Shown here: positions 5,138-12,341 of the stretch, in pieces
Layout: each line of letters starts with the position of its first letter
Numbering within the stretch: position 1 is the stretch's first letter
DNA from: Patescibacteria group bacterium
GTDB taxonomy: Bacteria; Patescibacteriota; Minisyncoccia; Phycocordibacterales; UBA9973
DNA: 12,753 bases
Assembly (NCBI GenBank): GCA_019750345.1
Contig: JAIEON010000054.1
Span: 1 to 12,753, forward strand
Reading direction: 5' to 3'
Translations under genes and position numbers: made by a program
Notes under the pieces: model-generated
The model's database searches: none
Seen by the model: only the letters and a program-made list of their open reading frames with translations
Told to the model about the DNA's origin: nothing

Positions 5138-6826
5138 TTAATCGAAAAATAATAAGCCATCAGCGTACCCAAGACTGGTAAGGATCGTGCGCACGATCAA
5201 CCAGGCTGTAAGTATGATCACTACACCAAGGAACATGTGCCACAACATTTTCTTAAATTTAAGATGCATAGCAGGATTTCCTTGCGAAGTAAGATACTTG
5301 AAACCGATATACATAATCATAATGACAAAAATAGGTATCAAGAGAACAGTGATGACAAATTTCAATACGTTATTGAGTAGTTTGAAAACATCATCGAAAC
5401 CACACTTATCAGTACAGGGCACGAGTGCCCCCTTGGCTACATCATCAGCAATTTCTTCTGCGTCAACTTTAAAACATGAAGGATCTGGAGCTTCACCATT
5501 TGGACCACCATAATAATCAATTCTTCCATCACCATCGTCATCTAGACCGTTTGTACAAGTAGTACCAAGTTTTGCAGTTGGTCCAGTACTCGTTGCACGA
5601 GGAACCCCTTCAACGATCGATGGAGAATTTGGCGCTGGTGCCGGTGCTGGCTGGGTTATGTCAGCAGGTGCAGGTTCTTTTACGGTTGTACCGTCGAGTG
5701 TCTTAAAAGTACCCAACTCAGCAATTGTACTGTTTGTTCCTGTGCTATTTTGTTTTACTACTGAAACTGCGTACGTAGAATTGTTATTGAGATTTTCAAA
5801 CGTCAGTTTTTTTGCAACATCTTTAGAGAAGTTCATTATTCCTCCTCCTACCAGAGCACTCCCTCCTACCAATGTTGCCACCACTTGTGCCGAGGGTTCG
5901 TTCGCATCAGCTACCACTTCAAATGTTACAGTTGAAACTTTTGTAGAACCCTTTTGAACCACTGAAACCTGTGGCTTTTGTTTGTATGAAAATTTCGTCG
6001 TTACTCCTGTAATATATGTTTGCCCAGGTGTAGTAAACGAAGGAAGTGTGGCAACAAGAGACTCTGTAGTAGAACCTGGGTTAATACTAAAAACTTTCAC
6101 GGCATACGTAGTGTTCCATTGAAGGTTTTGAAAAGGTGTGTTTACGATTTCATTTTCATCTTCATACTTATAAATACTATCAATTTGATAGGTTTTACTT
6201 GCGTTATTTGGAGCAATGATTCTTACAAACAAGTCTCGCGCGTCCATAGTACTTTTAAAATACAGTCGCACCGCAGGCGTCTTTGAAAGCTCTTCTCCAC
6301 TATAAAATTGCTCAGGTTGCTTAGCATATGAAAGAAATTGAGTCTCTGAAGGATTATCCCCTGCAGGAGAAGTAAAATATCCTATATCAGTATCAAGTTT
6401 TCTTAAAGTATATCCATCACTTCCTAGCTCAGCTAAAGATGCATTGATCGTATAATTTCTTGAGGGAACAAGATTAGTAAAACTTACAGTGGCGTTACCA
6501 TCTCTTGGAATTTCTACACTTTGTTTAGAAGATCCTCCTACGCTAATATCAATATAAACACGAGTAGAACCAGGTGCGGTCCATCCAGTACCACCTAGAC
6601 TTGTTGCCATAAGCTTAAAAGTAACAGAAGATATTTTTTTGTCCCCTACTGTAGCGATACTAACCGTTGGCTTTTCCATAAAACCAAATCGTGGATCAGT
6701 TAGTTTTCCTGCGGCTGAAGAATACCTTATTACTACAAACACAAGCAAAAGAACTGTTATACCTAAATAAGCCAGGCCGTGCCGTGTCTTATTAATTACT
6801 TGTCTGAAAGTCTCTTGCTGCTTCAT
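5138..6826 (-). CDS. Fn3-like repeat protein with C-terminal T4SS pilin-like domain
   Basis: A 562-residue protein. Order of parts: basic N-terminus; membrane helix (about 18-35); Fn3-like beta repeat 1 (about 49-152); a second beta domain (about 165-275); repeat 3 (about 278-377); a Pro/Ala linker (about 384-404); a Cys-bounded loop C424-C451 holding TNGLDDDGDGRIDYYGG, a DxDxDG-type calcium site; two cysteines in CTDKC (471, 475); then a two-helix unit (about 483-512 and 528-550) with loop TSQGNPAMHLKFKK. Repeats 1 and 3 are related: FMEKPTVSI, VSSVTF-type and NYTINASL-type segments recur. The last part matches the small pilin-like genes downstream. I infer an adhesin-like or tip subunit anchored through a pilin-type hairpin. 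The ATG at 6826 overlaps the upstream gene by 35 bases; a GTG at 6856 would add ten residues. Confidence 0.85.
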   Translation of the reverse strand: MKQQETFRQVINKTRHGLAYLGITVLLLVFVVIRYSSAAGKLTDPRFGFMEKPTVSIATVGDKKISSVTFKLMATSLGGTGWTAPGSTRVYIDISVGGSSKQSVEIPRDGNATVSFTNLVPSRNYTINASLAELGSDGYTLRKLDTDIGYFTSPAGDNPSETQFLSYAKQPEQFYSGEELSKTPAVRLYFKSTMDARDLFVRIIAPNNASKTYQIDSIYKYEDENEIVNTPFQNLQWNTTYAVKVFSINPGSTTESLVATLPSFTTPGQTYITGVTTKFSYKQKPQVSVVQKGSTKVSTVTFEVVADANEPSAQVVATLVGGSALVGGGIMNFSKDVAKKLTFENLNNNSTYAVSVVKQNSTGTNSTIAELGTFKTLDGTTVKEPAPADITQPAPAPAPNSPSIVEGVPRATSTGPTAKLGTTCTNGLDDDGDGRIDYYGGPNGEAPDPSCFKVDAEEIADDVAKGALVPCTDKCGFDDVFKLLNNVLKFVITVLLIPIFVIMIMYIGFKYLTSQGNPAMHLKFKKMLWHMFLGVVIILTAWLIVRTILTSLGYADGLLFFD

Positions 6827-8102
6827 AAATTGCTGTTTGAGCGTTACTTTTACCACTATTTACATCCTGAATCATAGCACGGAAGAGTCTGTTTGTTGTA
6901 GCGATATTTGGATCAGGCCAGGTAAAAGCCGAAAGTGCTGCTTTGAAAAATACTGACAGATACGGATTTTGTTGAGCTACGAGTAAAAGATCTCTGCGTA
7001 CAGGTGGGAGAGAAAATCGTTTTGACAGTGCATCTACGCCTTCTGCACTTGCCATTGTTGATACCGCTGCGTATGCAGCAGTAAAGTTTGGCGCTGCCTT
7101 CATAACACCGACTGCTACAAAAGATCCATACGTTATTGAGCGTGTTGCATTTTCTGGCTGAAACATTTCCATAACATCAAAGTTAAGGTTAGGATTTTGA
7201 TCCTGTATACCAAAGAGTTCACTTGCTCTTCCAATATAAAAAGCGGTTTTTCCTGACAAAAATTGCTGCAGACTATTCGGTAGTGTTCTGTTCCAGCTAT
7301 AGCTGCCCGAAGTAGGGTTCGCAAATCCAGTATAAAATGTTAGCGCATCAGCAGTTGGCAGTGTCCCTCCATCAAGACTTCCTCCATTAGTAAGCGTTGA
7401 AAGCGCTACCCCTGTTACAGGGTCTATACCGACAATACTACTCCCTGTTTGCAAGAACAATGTCGAAAGAATATCTCGAAAGTGCATCACGTTATCAACC
7501 TCACCAAGTGCTACTGCTGACTGAGCGAGAGTGTTTTGTGCGGTACGTTTGGTCAATAAAGGTACTGATCGCGCGAGCGTGTTCCAGTTACGAGGAGGAA
7601 CGACGAAATTTTGCGCAGCAAGAATATCCTTGTTGTAGTACACAACCATAGGGTCAACTACGATTGGTAGACCAAGTACCCCGTCTTTTGTTAAGAATAC
7701 TTGAGCTCCATCAACATTAGTATCTCTAAATGTTCTCTCTGTGTATGCTTGGTATGGAATAGTGTAAAGCTTGTCTTTAAATTGAGAAAATATTTCTGAG
7801 CTATACATCACCACATCAGGAGAACCGTTATTTGCTAATGCCATAATCAGATCTTGATAAAATGTTTCCGGACTGTGTTCTTCGTATTGAATAGTATATC
7901 CATAGCCGTTACTATTAAAATCAGTAACATATGCTTGCATTGTTTCTGATGGTAATACTCCCCAGATTATAACCTCACCTTCTGGAACTGAAGATGTACT
8001 CGCACCAGAAGATCCTCCAAGTATCCCTGAGAATGCAATTACCGCAACAATAAAAGCAGTAAGAAAGGTTCCGATGATAATTGTTTGGAATGATGATTTC
8101 AT
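6792..8102 (-). CDS. Extracellular solute-binding protein, family 1-like, membrane-anchored
   Basis: A 436-residue protein. An N-terminal hydrophobic helix (about 8-30) is followed by a Gly/Ser linker and a periplasmic-binding-protein fold. Family marks are VIIWGVLPSETM (44-55), GSPDVVMYSSE (93-103), the hinge segment GVLGLPIVVDPMVVYYNKDIL (141-161) and GKTAFYIGRASE (284-295). These belong to sugar-type ABC solute-binding proteins. There is no lipobox cysteine, and in fact no cysteine at all, so it is probably held by its N-terminal helix or released by signal peptidase. No permease or ATPase gene is near. It lies between a methyltransferase and the Fn3/pilin gene, overlapping the latter by 35 bases, so it may serve surface binding or sensing rather than ordinary uptake. 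It starts 18 bases after the methyltransferase stop, without a Shine-Dalgarno. Confidence 0.88.
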   Translation of the reverse strand: MKSSFQTIIIGTFLTAFIVAVIAFSGILGGSSGASTSSVPEGEVIIWGVLPSETMQAYVTDFNSNGYGYTIQYEEHSPETFYQDLIMALANNGSPDVVMYSSEIFSQFKDKLYTIPYQAYTERTFRDTNVDGAQVFLTKDGVLGLPIVVDPMVVYYNKDILAAQNFVVPPRNWNTLARSVPLLTKRTAQNTLAQSAVALGEVDNVMHFRDILSTLFLQTGSSIVGIDPVTGVALSTLTNGGSLDGGTLPTADALTFYTGFANPTSGSYSWNRTLPNSLQQFLSGKTAFYIGRASELFGIQDQNPNLNFDVMEMFQPENATRSITYGSFVAVGVMKAAPNFTAAYAAVSTMASAEGVDALSKRFSLPPVRRDLLLVAQQNPYLSVFFKAALSAFTWPDPNIATTNRLFRAMIQDVNSGKSNAQTAIYEAARDFQTSN

Positions 8103-8120
8103 GTACGTATACAGTAGTGT

Positions 8121-8645
8121 TTACTTTCTAAATAATACACCATAATGATGCTCTCCTGAAGGAATGTTTTCAGACAGCTTGGTATACCCCATTGAAGCGA
8201 ACAAATTCTCTGCTATTTGTTGAGTAAAGACATGGTGCGGCGCAGGACCCATCCCCGCAAAACTCTCAGTCCAATCTACTACCAATACACGTCCGCCCAA
8301 TTTTAATACACGGGTTGCCTCTTTAATACATCCTGTTTTATCTTCGAGATGGAATAATACATTTGAGAGTATGACAAAGTCAGCGGAAGCATCTTTGAGC
8401 TGAGTACCACCCGCAACTTCTATATCACCCCAGAGTGTATGGATGTTTTTTATACCACGATCTTTTACTTCACGAGTAAGTCGAGCGACAATATCTCTGT
8501 TTATTTCTATTGCAAAAACTTCTCCATGAGGAACCAAAGAAGCTGCAGCGTGAGCTACAAAACCAGACCCTGCACCAAAATCAGCAACTGTATCAGTTGT
8601 TTGTAGATTACATGCAGTAAGTGTTACTACTGGGTCCATGAACAT
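8121..8645 (-). CDS. Class I SAM-dependent methyltransferase
   Basis: A 174-residue protein with the Rossmann-type methyltransferase order: motif I ADFGAGSG (21-28) binds the SAM methionine part; acidic E47 in AIEINRD should bind the ribose; GDIE (73-76) is motif III-like; DFVILSNVLFHL (89-100) is motif IV; LKLGGRVLVVDW (115-126) is post-motif strand V. The closest pattern is the UbiE/COQ5 or Methyltransf_11/31 group; the substrate cannot be told. The ATG at 8645 was chosen because it lies six bases after an extended -10 (TGCTATACT), and the DPVVTL start fits the family. Another ATG at 8639 would remove two residues; a farther one at 8684 would add 13 and lie upstream of that promoter. It is the first gene of the surface operon. 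Confidence 0.88.
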   Translation of the reverse strand: MFMDPVVTLTACNLQTTDTVADFGAGSGFVAHAAASLVPHGEVFAIEINRDIVARLTREVKDRGIKNIHTLWGDIEVAGGTQLKDASADFVILSNVLFHLEDKTGCIKEATRVLKLGGRVLVVDWTESFAGMGPAPHHVFTQQIAENLFASMGYTKLSENIPSGEHHYGVLFRK

Positions 8646-8651
8646 GTCTGT

Positions 8652-8660
8652 AGTATAGCA
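8652..8660 (-). promoter_or_regulatory. Extended -10 promoter, leaderless start of the methyltransferase operon
   Basis: On the minus strand TGC TATACT (8660-8652) is followed by six bases and then the ATG at 8645, so transcription would begin at or next to the A of the start codon. No good -35 lies 16-18 bp upstream, as is usual for extended -10 promoters. It would drive the methyltransferase, solute-binding and pilin-like genes. Confidence 0.6.
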
Positions 8661-8688
8661 AAGAAAATGCGCGAAGGTGAGCAAAAAG

Positions 8689-8735
8689 AAAAATATTTTC
8701 CGAGTATGCAGCCTTAGGCGCAGGAAAATATTTTT
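8689..8735 (-). terminator. Long AT-rich dyad, probable gyrA terminator
   Basis: aaaaatattttcc (8689-8701) and ggaaaatattttt (8723-8735) form a perfect 13-bp inverted repeat around a 21-base loop. It begins 25 bases after the gyrA stop. On the minus strand the stem ends in T's followed by CTTTTT, as an intrinsic terminator would. The stem is mostly A-U, so termination may be weak. Confidence 0.6.
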
Positions 8736-8760
8736 ATTATTTGAGAATAACGAGCGTTTA

Positions 8761-11220
8761 TTACAAACAGGTCACAGAAGCAAGACTATCCCCTGCGCGG
8801 AGTTTCATGATAGCAACACCTTGTGTTTGGCGTCCTGTAGAAGGAACGGTGTTAAGGTCTACACGAATCACTTGTCCTTTTTTAGACATTGCGACAAGCT
8901 CAGTATCGTTTTGCACAACCTTACCAACCATCAATGCTCCAGTCTTGGCAGTAACTTTCGTAGTCTTAATACCACTACCACCACGCTTTTGGATTTTGTA
9001 TTCTTCCATTGCAGTCTTTTTACCAATACCGTTTGCACTCATTGCGAGCATGTAGAAGTTTGTATCAGTAGTGACCACATCTGCCCCAATAATTTCATCA
9101 GATTTTTCAATCTTCATTGCGCGTACTCCACCCGCTGTTCGCCCCATTTCACGAACGTCAGATTCATCAAAACGAATAGACTGACCTTGTGCTGTTGCGA
9201 GAATCACACTATTGCCTTCTTGCACACGAAGCACTGCTTGGAGCTCATCACCTGCATCGAGTCTGATTGCAATGATTCCACTGCGACGAACATCTTTGAA
9301 TGACTGGTAAGAAATCTTTTTGGCCGTACCTTGTTTGGTTACCAACATCAGTGACGCTTTTTCTGCTTTAAGTGATTTTGGTACTGCAAGAATAGAAGTT
9401 ACTGCTTCATCTCCCGCAAGAGAAAGGAAGTTCATAATACTCTTACCCTTGGTTGCACGACGTCCTTCTGGAAGCTCATACATTTTGATTTGATATGCCT
9501 TACCTTTATTCGTGAAGAACAATAAATCACTATGAGTGTCCGTAGTAAGTAAGATAGTAACAAAGTCTTCTTCTTTGGTTTCAAGATCTACTACCCCTAC
9601 TCCGCCACGCTTTTGGATTTTGTATTCATCAGGATCAGTGCGTTTTACATATCCACCAGAAGTAAACACGAGCACTGAATCCTTTTCAGGAACCAAGTCT
9701 TCGTCAGAAATAGTTTTGTTGCCACCAGTAACGATAGTTGTTTTACGATCATCGCCATATTTGTCACGGATTTCTGTAAGTTCTTCTGCGATCACTTTGT
9801 AGATCTTTTTGACACTTGCAAGCAAGCTCTCCAGATCTGCGATCAATAGCTGTTTTTCTTTGAGTTCGAGTTCAACTGCTTTGCGCTCAAGACCAGCGAG
9901 TTTCTGAAGACGCATTTCCAAAATAGCAGTCGCCTGCAAATCAGAGAATTTAAATTCCTTAATAAGGTTTACTTTCGCAATACTCGCATCTTTTGATTCG
10001 CGAATAATAGTGATCACGCGATCGATATGGTCGAGTGCCTTTTTGAGACCAAGCAAGATATGTTCACGAGCTTTTGCCGCTGCAAGATCATACGCAGTAC
10101 GACGACGAATGACTACTTCTCGATGCGATACAAAAGCAGTAAGAATAGACTTCAGTGAAAGTGTTTCTGGCACACCATCAACAAGTGCCACCATGTTGAA
10201 GTGGAACGATTGTTCGAGTTGTGTGTGCTTATATAAATAGTTGAGAACCTTTTGGGGGTTTACTCCGTTTTTGAGCGTAATAACAATCCGTGTATCTTTT
10301 GCAGAAAGTTCATCAAGTGCTTTGATACCTTCGAGTTTCTTTTCTTGAACAAGATTCGCAATAGATTCAACAAAAGTAGATTTGTTTACACGATACGGTA
10401 GTGAGGTGATAGTAATCTGGTACGTTCCACTTTTGTGTTCGTTGATCTCAGCTTCACCGCGACACACTACACCACCACGTCCTGTAGCATAGGCTTGCAA
10501 AATATCTGCTTTGTTAAATGCGAGACCTCCTGTCGGGAAGTCAGGACCTGTGACAATTTCTGCCAAGTCTTCAACGGTCGCATCATCGTGTTCAATCAAA
10601 TATAAACATGCGTCGATAATTTCTCGGAGGTTGTGTGGCGGAATACTGGTTGCCATACCAACCGCAATACCGAGCGTACCGTTCAAAAGAAGGTTTGGTA
10701 CTGCTGTCGGCATTACCGTTGGTTCTTTACGAGTAGCGTCATAGTTTGGACGAAAATCCACAGTGTCCTTGTCGATATCACGCAAAAGCTCACTCGAGAT
10801 CTTGGACATACGTGCCTCGGTATAACGCATCGCAGCTGCAGGGTCGCCGTCAACAGAACCGAAGTTACCTTGACCTTGTACGAGCATATAGCGAGTAGAG
10901 AAATCCTGTGCAAGGTTTACCATTGCATCGTAGACAGAAGTATCTCCGTGTGGGTGGTACTTACCAAGCACGTCCCCCACTACCAACGCTGACTTACGGA
11001 ATTTTGCAGTGTTTTGTAGACCGAGACCACTCATTGAATAGAGAATACGTCGGTGCACGGGTTTCAAACCGTCACGCACATCAGGAAGTGCACGATCAGT
11101 AATAACACTCATCGCGTAGTCGATAAAGCTCTCGCGCATTTCTGTCACGATATTCGTTTGAATGACATTTTGTCTTTCTGGTGTTGGTTCAATTGCTACT
11201 GGAGCTTCTTTTTTAGCCAT
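8761..11220 (-). CDS. gyrA: DNA gyrase subunit A
   Basis: An 819-residue breakage-reunion subunit of the type II topoisomerase that adds negative supercoils with GyrB. The N-terminal domain has [17 protein letters not shown] (44-60) and the quinolone-resistance region [15 protein letters not shown] (86-100), with T94, S95 and D98 at the E. coli 83, 84 and 87 positions. The active-site tyrosine is Y133 in AMRYTEARM. The helical tower and dimer interface follow, with [11 protein letters not shown] at 435-445. The C-terminal beta-pinwheel carries a GyrA box QKRGGVG (536-542), which distinguishes GyrA from ParC, and a second box-like QKRGGSG (744-750). There is no acidic tail; the protein ends SVTCL. 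The length is slightly below that of E. coli GyrA. Shine-Dalgarno GAGGT lies eight bases before the ATG. No gyrB is in the window. Confidence 0.97.
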   Translation of the reverse strand: MAKKEAPVAIEPTPERQNVIQTNIVTEMRESFIDYAMSVITDRALPDVRDGLKPVHRRILYSMSGLGLQNTAKFRKSALVVGDVLGKYHPHGDTSVYDAMVNLAQDFSTRYMLVQGQGNFGSVDGDPAAAMRYTEARMSKISSELLRDIDKDTVDFRPNYDATRKEPTVMPTAVPNLLLNGTLGIAVGMATSIPPHNLREIIDACLYLIEHDDATVEDLAEIVTGPDFPTGGLAFNKADILQAYATGRGGVVCRGEAEINEHKSGTYQITITSLPYRVNKSTFVESIANLVQEKKLEGIKALDELSAKDTRIVITLKNGVNPQKVLNYLYKHTQLEQSFHFNMVALVDGVPETLSLKSILTAFVSHREVVIRRRTAYDLAAAKAREHILLGLKKALDHIDRVITIIRESKDASIAKVNLIKEFKFSDLQATAILEMRLQKLAGLERKAVELELKEKQLLIADLESLLASVKKIYKVIAEELTEIRDKYGDDRKTTIVTGGNKTISDEDLVPEKDSVLVFTSGGYVKRTDPDEYKIQKRGGVGVVDLETKEEDFVTILLTTDTHSDLLFFTNKGKAYQIKMYELPEGRRATKGKSIMNFLSLAGDEAVTSILAVPKSLKAEKASLMLVTKQGTAKKISYQSFKDVRRSGIIAIRLDAGDELQAVLRVQEGNSVILATAQGQSIRFDESDVREMGRTAGGVRAMKIEKSDEIIGADVVTTDTNFYMLAMSANGIGKKTAMEEYKIQKRGGSGIKTTKVTAKTGALMVGKVVQNDTELVAMSKKGQVIRVDLNTVPSTGRQTQGVAIMKLRAGDSLASVTCL
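8981..9003 (-). repeat. Direct repeat in gyrA (copy at 9605-9627)
   Basis: Twenty-three bases are identical at 8981-9003 and 9605-9627. They encode the YKIQKRGG segment of two different blades of the GyrA C-terminal pinwheel, around residues 741-748 and 533-540. Identity at third codon positions suggests recent conversion or duplication rather than conserved protein alone. Confidence 0.75.
9605..9627 (-). repeat. Direct repeat in gyrA (copy at 8981-9003)
   Basis: This copy covers the canonical GyrA box region in the first pinwheel blade (residues about 533-540) and is identical over 23 bases to the copy at 8981-9003. Confidence 0.75.
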
Positions 11221-11233
11221 ATATTAGTACCTC

Positions 11234-11242
11234 ATTATAACA
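11234..11242 (-). promoter_or_regulatory. Possible gyrA promoter (extended -10)
   Basis: On the minus strand TGT TATAAT (11242-11234) lies just after the stop of the upstream small gene and 13 bases before the gyrA ATG. A start about seven bases downstream would give a 6-7 nt leader and leave the GAGGT Shine-Dalgarno (11229-11233) out of that mRNA. The Shine-Dalgarno would then serve only readthrough transcripts from the MBL gene. No -35 is recognisable. Confidence 0.45.
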
Positions 11243-11449
11243 TTATTTCTTTCTAAAATACGATTGTGTGCTTTCAAGAATCGTGGTGTAACCGTTCAGT
11301 ATCATAGTATCAAATCCGTATTTATCTCTCGTTTGAGGTCTTGAATATACCATTATCAACACTGCCACAAGTACAACAGCAAAACCAATAGTGCACCATA
11401 GTGCTATTTTTTTACGTTTCTCAATTGAGTACTGGTTGAAATACTTCAT
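11243..11449 (-). CDS. Small single-helix membrane protein, unknown
   Basis: A 68-residue protein: basic N-terminus (KYFNQYSIEKRKK), one membrane helix at about 15-35, then a short polar domain with MILNGYTTILESTQSYF and a basic end. The charge pattern predicts N-in, C-out. It lies 26 bases after the MBL-like gene and 22 bases before gyrA, so the three are probably co-transcribed. No Shine-Dalgarno precedes the ATG. I recognise no family. The gene call rests on the operon position, the complete ORF and the clear membrane topology. Confidence 0.75.
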   Translation of the reverse strand: MKYFNQYSIEKRKKIALWCTIGFAVVLVAVLIMVYSRPQTRDKYGFDTMILNGYTTILESTQSYFRKK

Positions 11450-11475
11450 TATACTGTACCGTTCTTTATCACGGA

Positions 11476-12111
11476 TTATGCTTGTGGAGTGAGCACCATA
11501 ATGTGACCTTGTTTACCGTCAAGATCTCGACGCTTGAGTGTGAGTTTGTCTTGTGGTTCAGGGGCATCTTGTCCACCTTCTTTCAAGAAACGTGCGAGGT
11601 CTTCTTTTTCGTATTCATACGGAATGATTACGTTTGGTCCAAACGACACTGCAGTCTTGTACGCAACTGATGCGTCAAGGTCGAGTGTTCCTGATACTGG
11701 TACAAAGAGCATGTCTGCATTACTCGCTATTTCTTTTGCTTCAGAGGAGAAAGATTTTTCGTCGCCTGTGAGACCGAGAAATGCAATCTTGATATTGTCG
11801 AGTTCAAATCCGTAGACAGTGTTGATGTATTCCTTACCTTCTACCACTACCTTACTCGTTGCGGCTGCAAAAAATAATTCTCGTACTTCATAACTTCCTG
11901 GACCATCAATCACAAAAGGAACTTTATCACCAAGAGTCACTGTTTCAGCTCCATCAGTATCAGGAGTATGAGTAGTAACGAGTGCGATATCTGCACCAAA
12001 TCGAGGAATCTTGGTAAATGCCTTTGAATCTTTTGATGGTGGATTAATAGCGATCGTCAGATCGCCGAGCGTGAGCTTGAAATAGGATTTGCCGAAATAT
12101 GTGATAACCAT
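11476..12111 (-). CDS. MBL-fold metallo-hydrolase-like protein lacking metal ligands
   Basis: A 211-residue protein of the UlaG-like (Lactamase_B_3) MBL group: MVITYFGKSYFKLTLGDLTIAINP at the start, ADIALVTTHTPDTDG (40-54), FVIDGPGSYEV (67-76), IAFLGLTGDEKSF (109-121), LFVPVSGTLDLD (135-146) and VIIPYEYE (161-168). In active members the second segment is HxHxDH, the GD segment carries a His, and the last reads IPxH. Here these ligands are absent: the HxHxDH position reads THTPDT, no His follows GD, and E166 replaces the final His. The protein is therefore probably a pseudoenzyme, binding rather than hydrolysing. It is the first gene of the unit that runs on into gyrA. The ATG is seven bases after an extended -10. 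Confidence 0.82.
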   Translation of the reverse strand: MVITYFGKSYFKLTLGDLTIAINPPSKDSKAFTKIPRFGADIALVTTHTPDTDGAETVTLGDKVPFVIDGPGSYEVRELFFAAATSKVVVEGKEYINTVYGFELDNIKIAFLGLTGDEKSFSSEAKEIASNADMLFVPVSGTLDLDASVAYKTAVSFGPNVIIPYEYEKEDLARFLKEGGQDAPEPQDKLTLKRRDLDGKQGHIMVLTPQA

Positions 12112-12118
12112 GTGTTGT

Positions 12119-12148
12119 ACTATAGCAAAAAAGTGTTGTCTTTACCAA
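12119..12148 (-). promoter_or_regulatory. Extended -10 promoter, leaderless start of the MBL-gyrA unit
   Basis: On the minus strand TTGGTA (12148-12143), an 18-bp spacer ending in TGC, then TATAGT (12124-12119), followed by seven bases and the ATG at 12111. Transcription should begin at the start codon. The arrangement is nearly the same as before the methyltransferase gene (TTTGCTATAnT, 6-7 bases, ATG). Confidence 0.6.
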
Positions 12149-12160
12149 AGCCACTCTCTC

Positions 12161-12189
12161 TTGAATTATATACATATATATGGTAAGGT
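12161..12189 (+). promoter_or_regulatory. Probable rpsA promoter with extended -10
   Basis: TTGAAT (12161-12166), a 17-bp spacer ending in TGG, then TAAGGT (12184-12189). The expected start is about 12196. An 8-base inverted repeat, actctctc (12153-12160) and gagagagt (12200-12207), brackets the promoter. The hexamers are imperfect, and the TATATA tract between them is an alternative -10. Confidence 0.5.
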
Positions 12190-12195
12190 GAGACC

Positions 12196-12341
12196 ACTCG
12201 AGAGAGTATTAAGAACCGTTTCCCTTCCAGGAATAACCTCATTACACTACATAGCGATTAGCGCCGTGGAAGCAGTGAAATCTTGGCTAGGCGTTCCCGA
12301 TCTGCGGGAACGGCTGCCTCTGAGCAGCCATTTTTTATTTT
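12196..12341 (+). promoter_or_regulatory. Structured rpsA leader RNA, possible attenuator or S1 autoregulatory element
   Basis: About 145 nt without an ORF between the promoter and the rpsA ATG. Hairpin 1 is an 8-bp stem, cgttcccg (12292-12299) with cgggaacg (12305-12312). Hairpin 2, ggctgc (12312-12317) with gcagcc (12324-12329), is followed by ATTTTTTATTTT up to the ATG, like an intrinsic terminator. The 5' arm of hairpin 1 can instead pair as GGCGTT (12290-12295) with AGCGCC (12260-12265). Its 3' arm can pair as gggaacgg (12306-12313) with ccgtttccc (12216-12224), one base bulged. These options are mutually exclusive. There is no Shine-Dalgarno. E. coli rpsA also has a hairpin-rich, SD-poor leader controlled by S1 itself. 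A separate small RNA ending at hairpin 2 is the alternative. Confidence 0.55.
12312..12336 (+). terminator. Terminator-like hairpin directly before rpsA
   Basis: A 6-bp GC-rich stem (ggctgc/gcagcc) with a 6-base loop and six T's at 12331-12336 lies five bases before the start codon. It fits an intrinsic terminator, conditional if rpsA is to be expressed from the upstream promoter. It may also serve as an AU-rich S1-binding entry site. Confidence 0.6.

Noticed and set aside
8677..9303. Plus-strand ORF of 208 codons with many Cys/His
   Set aside because: It lies almost wholly antisense to gyrA, whose protein matches the family throughout. The Cys/His richness comes from reading gyrA codons on the other strand; it has no promoter or start signal of its own.
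12196..12336. Leader as an SRP (4.5S) or 6S RNA gene
   Set aside because: GTGGAAGCAG recalls the SRP GGAA loop region, but the flanking bases do not form the closed helix 8 with its internal loops, and no long rod with a central bulge as in 6S RNA is seen. An Rfam scan would settle it.
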